Assembly: GCF_018863235.1 (NCBI RefSeq)
Contig: NZ_JAHKRS010000008.1
Location: 62,001 to 126,000, forward strand
DNA length: 64,000 bases
Direction of reading: 5' to 3'
Source of the DNA: Pseudomaricurvus albidus
GTDB taxonomy: Bacteria > Pseudomonadota > Gammaproteobacteria > Pseudomonadales > Cellvibrionaceae
A program made the position numbers and the translations under genes. A model generated the notes under the pieces. The model was given only the letters and a program-made list of their open reading frames with translations. It was not told the DNA's origin and did no database searches. Below are positions 8,578 to 18,993 of this stretch, one piece after another; within the stretch, counting starts at the first letter, position 1, and the number at the start of each line of letters is the position of its first letter.

Positions 8578-10953
8578 ATGAAAGCAGGCAAAAACCCTTT
8601 TAAATCCCCATTGGCCATGGCCGTGTTAGCAGCCAGTGGCTTGACATCATCCTATACCATTGCCGAATCCCTGGCCCTTGAAGAAGTGGTGGTGACCGCC
8701 CAGAAAAGGGCAGAAAGCCTTCAGGATGTCCCCATTTCTGTGAGTGCGATGGGAGGTGAAAAACTGTCCGACGCGGGTATTGAAAACTTGCAGGATCTGT
8801 CGGCTTATGTACCTAACCTGAAAGTATTTGATGGCGGTATCGTGCCGATGATGTACATCCGTGGTATCGGTTCCGGCGCCAACCAGGGCTTTGAGCAATC
8901 TGTTGGTACCTATTCAGATGGTATTTACATGGGGCGCAGTTTGCAGTCCCGCTCCTCCTTTATGGATCTGGAGCGTGTCGAGGTACTCCGTGGTCCCCAG
9001 TCTATTTTGTTTGGCAAAAACTCCATTGCCGGTGCCATCAGCCTGGTCAGTGCCAAGCCCACGAGTGAGTTTGAAGGCAAGGCCAGCATCAGCTACGCGC
9101 CCGAGTATGATGAAACTGAAATCAATGCCTATGTTAGCGGTCCAATTACCGACTCCTTGCGCGCCCGTTTGGCAGTCCGTGATCGTCAGGAAGATGGTTT
9201 CCTGGAGAATACGGTCCGCAACGAAGACGGACCTGCGGTGGACGAGAAGGCCGCGCGTCTGACCTTTGAATGGGATGCCACTGATAATCTGCTGGCCACA
9301 CTGAAACTGGAAACATCCGATATTAAACGCGCGGGGCGTATCAGTCAGGTCATCGATTACGGCAACTACCAGATCAATCCTGCGGTGATGGATCAGCTTG
9401 CTGGCGATGACAAGCTGGATTTCAAGCGCACTGCCAATGAGAACAACAAAATCAGCTTCAAGAGCAACAACGTGGTTCTGAATCTGGATTATGCCATGGG
9501 GCAGCACACTCTGACCTCGATCACCGGCTATTCGGACTTTGACTTCCAGGAAACCAATTACGACGCCGAGTTCTCCGAGCTGCGCGTGATTGATATGGAC
9601 ATGGGTGAAGAGTTTGAGCAGTTCAGTCAGGAGATTCGTTTGGCCTCGCCCGGGGGTGAGACAGTGGACTACATTGTGGGTGCTTTCTATCAAACCTCCG
9701 AGCAGGAATATAAGGAAGTCGCTCGTCTGTATCCTTCTACCGTAGGCTTGACGGCTGGCGGTTTGCCGGTTTTTGACAGTCTGGTGGATCGTCCGTTTTA
9801 CCAGGAAAGTGATATGTGGGCGGTGTTTGCCCAGGGTACCTGGAACGTCACTGATCGCCTGCGGGTGACTGCCGGCTTGCGTTATACCGAAGAGAAAAAA
9901 GAAGGTTCCAGAGACCAGACTCTTTATTCCCTCAACCTTGCACCCGGTGTCCTGCAATCGGATCTTGAGCTGGCTCCCAATTTTACCGTGGCCGATGCTC
10001 TGGCTCTGGATGCGTCAGCTGGTGGATTTCGTTTGACCGACCACAATCTGAGCGGCAAGCGTGACGAAGAGGTGTTGACGCCGTCGTTGAATGTCCAGTA
10101 CGACCTGACGGGCGATATCATGCTCTACGCTACCTACACCACCGGTTATAAATCCGGCGGTTTTGATGCGCGTGGTATCAATGGTGCCACTACAAGCAAT
10201 AACCCCAATGGTTACAGCGTGCTGGCTTTGGGCGGTGATAACTTCCAGTTCGATGAAGAGGAAGCTGAAACCTTTGAAGTCGGTGCCAAAATGACGTTGC
10301 TGGACGGTTCGGCTGAACTCAATCTGGCGGCATTCAGAACCGATTACACCGACATGCAGGTTTCGGTTTACGACGGTACATTCGGCTTCAACGTATTCAA
10401 TGCCGGTGCTGCCAAAGTTCAGGGCCTGGAATTGGATGGACGCTGGCGCGCCACTGAAAACCTGATGTTTGTCACCAGTGCGGCCTATCTGGATTATGAG
10501 TGGACTGATTATTCTGAAGGTGTGTGTCCTGGTGTGGGCGCCCAGGTGCCAAGCCCCAGTGGCAGTGGTAACTGTGACCTGACCGGACGTGAGAACATGC
10601 ACGCACCGGAATGGACCGTTAACCTGAGTATGAATTACGACCGCTCCCTAACGGACAACCTGCAGCTGCGCACCACGCTGGATGCCAATTTCATGGACAA
10701 CCACTATGTAGCAGGTTCTCTGGATCGTCGTCACGAACAGTCCGCGGCGACAACCTTCAACGCGCGTATTGCCCTGGCTACGTTTGACGATACCTGGCAA
10801 GTGGCCCTGACCGGTAAAAACCTGACCAATGAACGCATCATGACTTATGGTTCTGACGTTGCGCTGAGTAACGCCGGGCCTCTGCCAGGTGGTCTGCACG
10901 CAGAAATCAGACGTCCAAGAACTTTTGCCGTTGAAGCGAGCTATGCTTTTTAA
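8578..10953 (+). CDS. TonB-dependent outer-membrane receptor
   Basis: 791 residues from the ATG at 8578; the upstream in-frame GTG is less likely because the signal peptide (MKAGKNPFKSPLAMAVLAAS onward) begins at the ATG. A TonB-box-like LEEVVVTAQKR follows the signal peptide, then the plug domain with VEVLRGPQSILFGKNSIAGAI, then a 22-strand barrel region ending in phenylalanine (ASYAF). It belongs to the group common in oligotrophic marine gammaproteobacteria that import organic substrates. It heads a run with a dehydrogenase and a sulfatase, which suggests import of a sulfated or hydrophobic compound; no siderophore genes are nearby. Confidence 0.95.
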   Translation: MKAGKNPFKSPLAMAVLAASGLTSSYTIAESLALEEVVVTAQKRAESLQDVPISVSAMGGEKLSDAGIENLQDLSAYVPNLKVFDGGIVPMMYIRGIGSGANQGFEQSVGTYSDGIYMGRSLQSRSSFMDLERVEVLRGPQSILFGKNSIAGAISLVSAKPTSEFEGKASISYAPEYDETEINAYVSGPITDSLRARLAVRDRQEDGFLENTVRNEDGPAVDEKAARLTFEWDATDNLLATLKLETSDIKRAGRISQVIDYGNYQINPAVMDQLAGDDKLDFKRTANENNKISFKSNNVVLNLDYAMGQHTLTSITGYSDFDFQETNYDAEFSELRVIDMDMGEEFEQFSQEIRLASPGGETVDYIVGAFYQTSEQEYKEVARLYPSTVGLTAGGLPVFDSLVDRPFYQESDMWAVFAQGTWNVTDRLRVTAGLRYTEEKKEGSRDQTLYSLNLAPGVLQSDLELAPNFTVADALALDASAGGFRLTDHNLSGKRDEEVLTPSLNVQYDLTGDIMLYATYTTGYKSGGFDARGINGATTSNNPNGYSVLALGGDNFQFDEEEAETFEVGAKMTLLDGSAELNLAAFRTDYTDMQVSVYDGTFGFNVFNAGAAKVQGLELDGRWRATENLMFVTSAAYLDYEWTDYSEGVCPGVGAQVPSPSGSGNCDLTGRENMHAPEWTVNLSMNYDRSLTDNLQLRTTLDANFMDNHYVAGSLDRRHEQSAATTFNARIALATFDDTWQVALTGKNLTNERIMTYGSDVALSNAGPLPGGLHAEIRRPRTFAVEASYAF

Positions 10954-10999
10954 GCGTACTCTAAATGATGTTGTTAATGTTGAATAAAAAGGTGTCGCA

Positions 11000-11758
11000 G
11001 TGAGTTATCGTAAAGTTTTGATCACAGGTGCGGGTGGTGACTTGGGCATGGCGCTGTGTCGCCAGTTTGCCCAGCAGGGTGTTTCCATTGTCGCGATCAA
11101 TCGTTCCCGTGAGCCGATTGAGCAGTTGTCGGCCTCGCTGCCAGAGTCTGCAGATTTTTCAGCGTATTTTGTTGATCAAACTGATTTTGAGGCTCTGGAT
11201 GCTTTGCTGCGTAACGTCCTGGAAGAGCATCAAGACATTGATCTGTTACTGTTGAATGCGGGGATTGATAAACCGCAAAAGCTGACAGATTTTGATTGGC
11301 GCCTGGCGAAGCAACACTTCGACATTAACATCATCTCAAATTACGTATTTCTGCCTCAGATCGTTCCCTATTTCCTGCATCGTCAAAAGGGGCATATTGC
11401 TGCTGTGTCGAGTTTGGCGGGTTATGCCGGCTTTCCTTATGAGCATGTCTACAACGCTTCAAAGGCGGCTGTCCGGATGATGGTGGATGGCATTCGGATG
11501 GAGCTGAAGGATTCGGGTATTGCAGTAACAGGCATATACCCGGGTTTCCTTGAGGGAAAAATGGCAGAGGGGAATGCCTTTAAAGTGGGGAGTGTCGTCA
11601 CTACCGAGGACGCTGCGAATACCATTATTTCAGGTTTGGAGGAGCATGTTCCGGAGATCGCGTTTCCGCAAGAACTGGCGAGCATGGTTGGTCAGCTTTC
11701 ATCTCTTTCTGTGAAAGAAAGAGATGAGCTACTTGCGCAAATGATGGAAATGGACTGA
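11000..11758 (+). CDS. Short-chain dehydrogenase/reductase
   Basis: 252 residues from a GTG start preceded by AAAAAGGTG. Classical SDR features: TGAGGDLG nucleotide-binding loop near the N-terminus, NAG (LLNAGID), a serine about 13 residues before YNASK, and a PG turn after the active site. It oxidises or reduces an alcohol/ketone with NAD(P). It is 46 bases after the receptor gene and 49 bases before the sulfatase, so the three probably form an operon. Substrate unknown. Confidence 0.92.
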   Translation: MSYRKVLITGAGGDLGMALCRQFAQQGVSIVAINRSREPIEQLSASLPESADFSAYFVDQTDFEALDALLRNVLEEHQDIDLLLLNAGIDKPQKLTDFDWRLAKQHFDINIISNYVFLPQIVPYFLHRQKGHIAAVSSLAGYAGFPYEHVYNASKAAVRMMVDGIRMELKDSGIAVTGIYPGFLEGKMAEGNAFKVGSVVTTEDAANTIISGLEEHVPEIAFPQELASMVGQLSSLSVKERDELLAQMMEMD

Positions 11759-11807
11759 TCCTGAGGTCAGTTCATTTCACTTGTTTTACCTATTACGAGA
11801 AAAGAAA

Positions 11808-13364
11808 ATGGATCATATTTCTGGCCCGAATCGATGGCTGTCGCCTGTATTGGCTGTATTGCTGGCCTTCACCTCTGTGGCTGCCTTCGCAGCTAAATCA
11901 GAGAAGCCGAATATTCTGGTGATTATGGGCGACGATATTGGCCATACCAACATCAGTTACCTGAGTTTTGGGATGATGGGGTATCGCACACCCAACATCG
12001 ATCGGATTGCCAAAGAGGGGATGTACTTTACAGATTACTACGGTGAGCAAAGTTGTACCGCTGGCCGTTCGGCTTTTATTACCGGTCAAAGCCCTGTGCG
12101 AACGGGGTTGACCAAAGTGGGAATTCCCGGTTCGCCACTGGGTATTCAGAAAGAAGACCCGACGCTGGCAGAAATGCTCAAGCCCATGGGTTATGCCACA
12201 GGTCAGTTTGGCAAAAACCACCTGGGTGATCGCGATGAATACTTGCCCACCAACCACGGTTTTGATGAGTTCTTCGGCAATTTGTATCACCTCAATGCCG
12301 AAGAAGAACCGGAAAAACCCCATTACTTTACCGATCCCAAATGGATCAAAATGTTTTCGCCTCGCGGTGTTGTACGCTCCTATGCCGATGGTCGAGTTGA
12401 AGACAGTGGTCCGTTGACCAAAAAACGCATGGAAACCGTCGATGATGAATTTATGGCGGCCTCTTTAGACTTTATGGACCGGGCTGTGGCTGCAGATAAA
12501 CCCTTTTTCGTGTGGTTTAACTCCAGTCGTATGCATTACAACACTCATGTGCCGGATGAATACAGTGGCCGTTCCGGTTTGAATTTTTACGCTGACGGCA
12601 TGTTGCAGCACGACGATCACGTCGGACAGTTGCTGAATAAACTGGATCAACTGGGTGTTGCAGACAACACCATTGTGATTTATACCACCGACAATGGTCC
12701 TCACTTGAATGAGTGGCCGGATGCGGGTATTTCTCCTTTCCGTGGCGAGAAAAACACCAACTGGGAAGCGGCGTATCGAGTGGTGTCTTTTGTTCGCTGG
12801 CCCGGAAAGATCGAGCCGGCCTCGGTTTCAAACAGTGTGATGTCTCATCTCGACTGGGTGCCGACCTTGATGGCCGCAGTGGGTAACGACAACATCAAAT
12901 CTGAACTGAAAAAAGGCAAACGTCTGGGCAGTGATACCTATAAGGTACATCTGGACGGTTACAACATGCTGCCCCATATCCTGGGCAAAGAGAAGGAAGG
13001 GCGCCGCAAGGAATTTTTCTATTTCAGCGATGATGGTTTGTTAACAGGGTTGCGTTACGGTGGGCGTTGGAAATTGGTGTTTGCCGAGCAGCGTGCGAAA
13101 CAGATGCAGGTTTGGCGTGAGCCGTTTGTCCAGTTGCGTATTCCACTGATTTTTGATTTGCGCATGGATCCTTATGAGCGTGCACAGCATAACGCGAACT
13201 CATTCAACCACTGGCAGACACAAAATCAATATTTGGCGATGCCTGCTTTTAAAATTGTGGCTGACTTTGTCAGCACGTTTCAAGAGTATCCGCCACGTCA
13301 AAAGCCGACCTCCTACAAAATGGAAGACATCACAGATGCCATGTATCAGATGATGCAAAAGTAG
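11808..13364 (+). CDS. Exported sulfatase (arylsulfatase type)
   Basis: 518 residues from the ATG at 11808, which follows GAGAAAAG and opens a signal peptide (cleavage after AAFA likely). Type I sulfatase motifs: metal-binding DD at about 42-43 (IMGDDIGH), and the formylglycine motif CTAGR with Cys83, which fits C-x-(P/A/S)-x-R. TTDNGPH and the FRGEKNTNWEAAYRV block are typical of periplasmic arylsulfatases. It should cleave a sulfate ester, probably in the periplasm. A formylglycine-generating enzyme was not found in the window. The natural substrate may be the ligand of the adjacent TonB receptor. Confidence 0.93.
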   Translation: MDHISGPNRWLSPVLAVLLAFTSVAAFAAKSEKPNILVIMGDDIGHTNISYLSFGMMGYRTPNIDRIAKEGMYFTDYYGEQSCTAGRSAFITGQSPVRTGLTKVGIPGSPLGIQKEDPTLAEMLKPMGYATGQFGKNHLGDRDEYLPTNHGFDEFFGNLYHLNAEEEPEKPHYFTDPKWIKMFSPRGVVRSYADGRVEDSGPLTKKRMETVDDEFMAASLDFMDRAVAADKPFFVWFNSSRMHYNTHVPDEYSGRSGLNFYADGMLQHDDHVGQLLNKLDQLGVADNTIVIYTTDNGPHLNEWPDAGISPFRGEKNTNWEAAYRVVSFVRWPGKIEPASVSNSVMSHLDWVPTLMAAVGNDNIKSELKKGKRLGSDTYKVHLDGYNMLPHILGKEKEGRRKEFFYFSDDGLLTGLRYGGRWKLVFAEQRAKQMQVWREPFVQLRIPLIFDLRMDPYERAQHNANSFNHWQTQNQYLAMPAFKIVADFVSTFQEYPPRQKPTSYKMEDITDAMYQMMQK

Positions 13365-13400
13365 CCGGGATGAAAAAGAAGCTGGCTGCGGAGTTTGTGG

Positions 13401-14420
13401 TCAGCTCGAATGAGGGTTTTCTTGATTGCGCCACTGTCTGGGAGATACCCCGGTTGCGGTCTTGAAAGCTCGAGAAAAACTGGTGATATCGCTGTACCCC
13501 AGCAGCTCTGAAATTCGGGTGATGTCGATTTGGCTTGAGTGTAATAGCCAGCGTGCCTGACCTACGCGGGCATCATTCAGAAGGGCTTTAAAGGTGGTGC
13601 CGCGATCAGCCAGTCGCCGTTGTAATGTTCGCTTCTCCAGACCCATAAAATTTGCGATGGTGGCAAGGGTCAGATCTGAGCTGCCCAGCGTTTGCAGAAT
13701 CAGGCTGTTGACTTGTTGGATTATATCCCCGGCGTAATAGTTCAATTGGCCTTGCAGGCGCTGCAGTAAGTACTTGCGCCTGTCGGGTGAATAGCGAACC
13801 ACCGGTTGCTGGAGAAAACGTTTTGGAAAACCAATCTGGTTATATTCCTGGTTGAAGCGTACTGGACACTGAAAAAACGAGGAATAAGTCGAGTCGCGTG
13901 AAATTTTATCGTGAGTAAAGTTGACGTAAAGAACTTCAAAATCGGAGCCGGCGAGCGTGCGCAGTAATCTTACACAGACCGCCAGGGATAACTCCTTTGA
14001 TTGACGCGCGAGCGAAGAGGCGTGGGTCAGTTGTTGGCGTTGAATAACGCACTGGTTGTCGTATTGCTGAAGTCGCCAGAGTTCACTGCGAACATGGGTG
14101 GAAATGAAGGTTTGTGAGAGGCTCAGTGCGGCGCCAACCGTTGGGCAGTTTTCGAGCAATAAACCCAGAGCGCCGAGCATATGGATGTCCTGTTTGGCTG
14201 CCAGACGTAATCCAAAATCAGTGCAGTTCAGTGTTTGAGCGGCGTGCTCCAGTAATTTTTCGACCAGATCATAGGGAATGAGTTGCTCGGAATTGGTGTC
14301 CAGCTCTGCCGGCAAGCCCGCCCAGGTTAGCAGTTCGCTGGCATTGCCACCCAGATCTGCTACCAGTGATGAAAAACCGGTTAAGACTGCGCTGCGTGAT
14401 TGATAGACTTGAGAATACAT
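13401..14420 (-). CDS. AraC family transcriptional regulator, second copy (OruR/ArgR-like)
   Basis: 339 residues with the same design as the regulator at 7375: N-terminal effector-binding-like region and a C-terminal double helix-turn-helix containing LGYSDITSFSRAFKTATGVSPRQWR (conserved core LGYSDITSFSRAFK). It converges on the sulfatase gene and diverges from the amidohydrolase, whose transcription it is likely to control. Two related regulators in one 9-kb island suggest staged control of uptake and breakdown. Confidence 0.93.
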   Translation of the reverse strand: MYSQVYQSRSAVLTGFSSLVADLGGNASELLTWAGLPAELDTNSEQLIPYDLVEKLLEHAAQTLNCTDFGLRLAAKQDIHMLGALGLLLENCPTVGAALSLSQTFISTHVRSELWRLQQYDNQCVIQRQQLTHASSLARQSKELSLAVCVRLLRTLAGSDFEVLYVNFTHDKISRDSTYSSFFQCPVRFNQEYNQIGFPKRFLQQPVVRYSPDRRKYLLQRLQGQLNYYAGDIIQQVNSLILQTLGSSDLTLATIANFMGLEKRTLQRRLADRGTTFKALLNDARVGQARWLLHSSQIDITRISELLGYSDITSFSRAFKTATGVSPRQWRNQENPHSS

Positions 14421-14635
14421 TTTCTGGATGTTTACGGCTCTGAGAATATTTAGTTATAAAAACGTTTGAGAAGCTGTTTTTGTGGAGGCTTTTTGTTTGT
14501 TTGAACGTCCGCGTTTGGGTGTTGGAGAAACTGTTTCAGTTTAGTTTCCTCTGACGTCAAATGACAAGTTTTTTGCGCGGGTACAGGATAATATTTGTGC
14601 ATCTTTCAATAATGATAATTCGATAGGTGGAGAGA

Positions 14636-16375
14636 ATGGAACAGTTAGATATAGCAATTAAAAATGGTCTGCTTTTTGACGGCACTGGTGCTCCAGCCAA
14701 GGTCCGAAGTGTCGGAATCAAAGATGGCAAGGTAGCGAAGTTTGACCTCAATGATGCCGAGATCGAATCCGCTGCAAAAGTCGTCGATGCAGAAGGCAAG
14801 TGGGTTATGCCTGGTTTTCTGGATACCCATACTCATTACGACTCCGAAATTATTGTTTCACCCGGCTTAACGGAATCCGTACGTCACGGTATTACTACAG
14901 TTTTGGTCGGCAGCTGTTCACTGAGTATGGTGTGCAGTGACGACGAAGATGCCTCGGATATTTTTACTCGTGTGGAAACTGTGCCGCGAGAAAAAGTCTT
15001 GCCGATTCTTAACAAACACAAAACCTGGAAGACGCCCCGCGAGTGGGTCGAATTTGTGAAAAAGCAACCCTTGGGGCCTAACCTGATTTCGTTTTTGGGG
15101 CACAGCGATCTGCGCACAGCCGTTATGGGTTTGTCGCGTGCAACGGATAATGATGTGGTGCCCAGTGAAGAAGAAATGAAGGCAATGGAAGCGCATCTCA
15201 AAGAAGCTTTGGATTGCGGTTTCCTGGGACTGTCGACCATGTGCCTGAACTGGGACAAGGTGGACGGGGATCGCGAATGGTCCAAGAGTTTGCCCAGCAC
15301 CTATGCCAAGTGGCGCGAGATCAGCCGTTTCAATAAATTGCTGCGTGCTCGCAACCGCGTGCACCAGGGGGCGCCAAATGCGGCCAGCCCACTGCAAATT
15401 CTCCAGTACCTCTGGGAAACCTGGGGTGGTATCCGCAAGCCTCTGAAAACCACATTGATTTCTCTTATGGATCTGCGTGGCAATGCCACCTTGCGACCGC
15501 TGGCACAGTTGGCTGCGCGTATTATCAATTGGATTGGCGGAGATTTTCGCTGGCAGGTATTACCGACGCCATTTACCGTTTACGCCGATGGCATCGATGT
15601 GGTGTTCTTTGAGGAGTTTGGCGCAGGGGAGATGGCGCTGGATCTGAAAGACCGGGTTGAGCGTGATAATTTGTTGAAAGATGAGAAATATCGTCGTGAG
15701 TTTCGCAAGTTTTACGGTGAGAAGTTGAGCCCCCGAGTCTGGCAGCGTGATTTCTCCGATGCCATTATTTTGGAGTGCCCGGACAAGTCTCTGATTGGCA
15801 AGGATTTTGGTGAAATCGCCAAGGCCCGTGGAATCCATGAAGTGGATCTGTTCCTGGATTTGGTGGTGGAATATGGTAACTCCCTGCGCTGGTACACCAC
15901 CGTTGCCAATCACCGTCCAGATGTACTGAGCAAAATGGTACAGGACAAGAATACTCTGATTACCTTTTCAGATGCCGGTGCTCATATCCGCAATATGGCA
16001 TTTTACAATCAGCCTCTGCGTTTCCTGAAGCTTGTGAAAGATTCCCACGATCGCGGTGCGCCACTGATGAGTATGGAAAAAGCTGTCTGGCGTATGACCG
16101 GTGAGCAGGCAGACTGGCTCGGTGTGAACGCCGGTAAGCTACGTACCGGTGAGCGCGCCGATGTGATTGTGGTCAACCCGAAAGCCTTCGATCAGAATCT
16201 GGAGCAGGTGCATTGGGCGGAAATGGAAAACTTTGGTTTGCAGCGCCTGGTAAACCGCAACCCTGGTCTGGTGGAAACTGTGGTGATCAATGGCCGTGTG
16301 GCTGTGGATAACGAACAGCTGGCACCGGAGCTGGGCCATGAAATGGGATTTGGTTCATTTTTGCCTGCGAGCTAA
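14636..16375 (+). CDS. Amidohydrolase family protein (N-acyl-D-amino-acid deacylase-like)
   Basis: 579 residues from the ATG at 14636, preceded by AGGTGGAGAG; an upstream in-frame GTG overlaps that site and is rejected. It starts with the amidohydrolase N-terminal beta domain, then PGFLDTHTHYDSE with the HxH metal ligands, LGHSDLR, and the late metal-ligand aspartate in FSDAGAH. It ends with GERADVIVV and VVINGRV, standard for the superfamily. It resembles D-aminoacylases but may hydrolyse another amide or cyclic bond. No signal peptide, so cytoplasmic. It is probably the last catabolic step of the island. Confidence 0.88.
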   Translation: MEQLDIAIKNGLLFDGTGAPAKVRSVGIKDGKVAKFDLNDAEIESAAKVVDAEGKWVMPGFLDTHTHYDSEIIVSPGLTESVRHGITTVLVGSCSLSMVCSDDEDASDIFTRVETVPREKVLPILNKHKTWKTPREWVEFVKKQPLGPNLISFLGHSDLRTAVMGLSRATDNDVVPSEEEMKAMEAHLKEALDCGFLGLSTMCLNWDKVDGDREWSKSLPSTYAKWREISRFNKLLRARNRVHQGAPNAASPLQILQYLWETWGGIRKPLKTTLISLMDLRGNATLRPLAQLAARIINWIGGDFRWQVLPTPFTVYADGIDVVFFEEFGAGEMALDLKDRVERDNLLKDEKYRREFRKFYGEKLSPRVWQRDFSDAIILECPDKSLIGKDFGEIAKARGIHEVDLFLDLVVEYGNSLRWYTTVANHRPDVLSKMVQDKNTLITFSDAGAHIRNMAFYNQPLRFLKLVKDSHDRGAPLMSMEKAVWRMTGEQADWLGVNAGKLRTGERADVIVVNPKAFDQNLEQVHWAEMENFGLQRLVNRNPGLVETVVINGRVAVDNEQLAPELGHEMGFGSFLPAS

Positions 16376-16400
16376 ATTCTGTAATCTCCCGTTTCAGAAA

Positions 16401-16428
16401 AACCCAGCCTTAGCGGCTGGGTTTTTTT
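16401..16428 (+). terminator. Rho-independent terminator after the amidohydrolase
   Basis: Stem AACCCAGCC / GGCTGGGTT with loop TTAGC, followed by a run of seven T. It closes the catabolic island on the right. Confidence 0.92.
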
Positions 16429-16735
16429 ATGCCTGCATCAAGTTCCGTCTTGCGGTCGTGGGCTGGGTGAAGCCAATTTTTCGGTTACAAATCTTTACAT
16501 TTTTGCTCGGCTGCACATGGTCATTAGACGTCGCTGTGTCAGCGGATAGAGTGCCGCTGTCAGGGGACACATTGATGCTCATTTAAGGTGTCGTGAGCCA
16601 TATAAAGCTCGATGAGGGCAGGATTGGAGATATAATCCCGATTCGAGACGCTGCACAGGAACCCGAGTGGCCTGGATGGCGCACTCAGGCTTGCAATCGA
16701 CCCCCAAAACAGGAATAATCGCCCCGCTTTGCAAT
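16429..16735. other. Intergenic region before the 4.5S RNA gene
   Basis: About 300 bases without a convincing coding region. A TATAAT lies at about 16631-16636, roughly 100 bases before the RNA gene; it could be an ffs promoter only if a 5' leader is removed. Nothing else was recognised. Confidence 0.4.
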
Positions 16736-16850
<115 letters not shown>

Positions 16851-17007
16851 CAATTCTTGAAGCATCCCCCGTTATTCCTTCTGTATTTTATTCTTCCTTC
16901 TTTATATCTGTTCACTTGGGTGGGTTGCTCGCCAGCGGCAGCTTCTGTCGATATAATCGCTGATCCAGTACCTAATTTTGATGACAGACAAGGAATCCCC
17001 AACCTCC

Positions 17008-18993
17008 ATGAGCTATCAAGTTCTTGCCCGAAAATGGCGTCCGCGGACTTTCCGCGAACTGGTTGGACAGCAGCACGTGCTGCAGGCGCTGGTGAATGCG
17101 CTGGACCATAATCGTCTGCATCATGCTTATCTGTTTACCGGCACCCGCGGGGTAGGCAAGACCACCATCGCCCGCATTCTGGCCAAATGCCTTAACTGTG
17201 AATCCGGCGTCAGCTCCGAGCCCTGCGGCCAGTGTGGCGCCTGTATGGAGATCAGCGAAGGCCGCTTTGTGGATCTGATCGAGGTGGATGCGGCGTCTCG
17301 CACCAAGGTGGAAGACACTCGGGAGCTGCTGGAAAACGTTCAATACGCGCCGACTCGCGGCCGCTACAAGGTGTACCTGATCGATGAGGTGCACATGCTC
17401 TCCAGTCACAGTTTTAACGCGCTGTTGAAGACGCTGGAAGAGCCGCCACCGCACGTGAAGTTCCTGCTGGCCACCACCGATCCGCAGAAGCTGCCGGTGA
17501 CCATTCTGTCCCGCTGCCTGCAATTTCACCTGAAAAACATGGACCCCGAGCGCATTGTGGGCCATCTCAAGTACGTACTTGAGCAGGAGATGGTGCCGTT
17601 TGAAGAATCTGCCCTGTGGCAATTGGGCCGCGCTGCCGATGGCAGTATGCGCGATGCCATGAGTCTGGCGGATCAGGCCATTGCCTTTGGTGGCGGCAAG
17701 GTGGCTGAAAGTGAAGTCCGTGCCATGCTGGGTACCATTGACCAGAATCTGGTCTATCGCGTGCTGGAGGCCCTGGTGTCAGGGCAGGGCGAAGCTGTCA
17801 TGAAAGCCGTGGATGAACTGTCGGAGCACGCGCCAGACTACAGTGGCGCATTGGCAGAACTGCTCTCTGCTCTGCATCGTATTGCCATTGCCCAGGCTCT
17901 GCCGGAAGCGGTGGACAACAGCCGCGGCGATCGTCAGCAGATTCTGACACTGGCGCAGCAATTACCCGCCGAAGACGTGCAGCTGTTTTATCAGACGGCT
18001 CTGATGGGGCGTCGCGACCTGCCCATGTCACCGGATCTGCGCGCCGGGTTTGAGATGGTGCTGCTGCGCATGATGGCTTTTAGGCCGCAGGGCGTTCACA
18101 GTGTGCCTACACAACCGCTGCCGCAATCCTCACCATCGTCCCAGACAGCCCCTGAGCCCATACAGCTTTCAGAATCGGCGGAGCCAGCAGTCGAGCCTGA
18201 GTCTCCATCGTTTCAGAATGAGCAAGAAGCGCAACCGGAACGTGAGCCTGCTCCTGCACCGGTTGCTCCCACGACAGAAAACTCTCAAGCTGCCCACCAG
18301 CCACAGCAAGCTTCAGTCGTGCAACAGCCTGAGCCTCAGCTGGTTAGAAATGAGCCTCAGCCTGTAAATGAGCCTCAGCCTGTTGAGCAGTCTCAGCCGT
18401 TAACCGCGCCTGAGCCTGCACCAGAGCCGCAGCCCGTTCAGTCTCCAGAGCCTCCTGTGGCGCAAACCGCTGAGCCTAACCAAAAACGCGGTTTATCCCC
18501 CGAAGAAATGTCGGCCATGGGGTTGCAACCGGCTCGTCAGGTAACAGCGGCGGAGAAGCCAGAGCCCAAGCCCAACGAATTGAAGAAAATCCCGCTGGCG
18601 GCCATGACCCCGGAACGCTGGATTGAACTCTACGCAGGTCTCGGTGTGGGTGGTGTACTCCAAAGCACGGTTTCCAACTGCTTGTTGCAACACATTGACG
18701 GTGATCAGTGGTACTTCCTGCTGGATCACAACCACAGCACACTTTATGACGAGGGACATCAGGGCCGATTGTCCGAGCTGTTGGTGCAGTATTTTGGTCA
18801 GCCGATCACCGCCGTGATTGAATTGGGTACAGTTACTGCTGAAACACCTGCTGCATGCGCCATTCGCATTCGTCAGGAACAGCACGCCTATGCACTCCAT
18901 GCCATGAATACCGATCCGGTGGTACAGCAGTTGCTCCAGCAATTTGAGGGCGTTTTGGATGAAGAGTCTGTGCGCCCCATTCTGGATGAGTAA
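17008..18993 (+). CDS. dnaX: DNA polymerase III subunits gamma and tau
   Basis: 661 residues from the ATG at 17008, giving the standard start MSYQVLARKWRPRTF; an ATG ten codons earlier is possible. This is the clamp-loader ATPase and, as full-length tau, the organiser of the replicase. Walker A is GTRGVGKTT, the four-cysteine zinc site is CLNCESG...CGQCGAC, and Walker B is LIDEVHML. A Pro/Glu/Gln-rich linker runs from about residue 360 to 515, then the tau-specific domain. I did not find a clear frameshift slippery site, so a separate gamma form is uncertain. Confidence 0.97.
   Translation: MSYQVLARKWRPRTFRELVGQQHVLQALVNALDHNRLHHAYLFTGTRGVGKTTIARILAKCLNCESGVSSEPCGQCGACMEISEGRFVDLIEVDAASRTKVEDTRELLENVQYAPTRGRYKVYLIDEVHMLSSHSFNALLKTLEEPPPHVKFLLATTDPQKLPVTILSRCLQFHLKNMDPERIVGHLKYVLEQEMVPFEESALWQLGRAADGSMRDAMSLADQAIAFGGGKVAESEVRAMLGTIDQNLVYRVLEALVSGQGEAVMKAVDELSEHAPDYSGALAELLSALHRIAIAQALPEAVDNSRGDRQQILTLAQQLPAEDVQLFYQTALMGRRDLPMSPDLRAGFEMVLLRMMAFRPQGVHSVPTQPLPQSSPSSQTAPEPIQLSESAEPAVEPESPSFQNEQEAQPEREPAPAPVAPTTENSQAAHQPQQASVVQQPEPQLVRNEPQPVNEPQPVEQSQPLTAPEPAPEPQPVQSPEPPVAQTAEPNQKRGLSPEEMSAMGLQPARQVTAAEKPEPKPNELKKIPLAAMTPERWIELYAGLGVGGVLQSTVSNCLLQHIDGDQWYFLLDHNHSTLYDEGHQGRLSELLVQYFGQPITAVIELGTVTAETPAACAIRIRQEQHAYALHAMNTDPVVQQLLQQFEGVLDEESVRPILDE

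Noticed and set aside
8914-9957. 347-codon open frame on the minus strand opposite the TonB receptor
   Set aside because: Shadow of the receptor reading frame; no family features and no ribosome-binding site.
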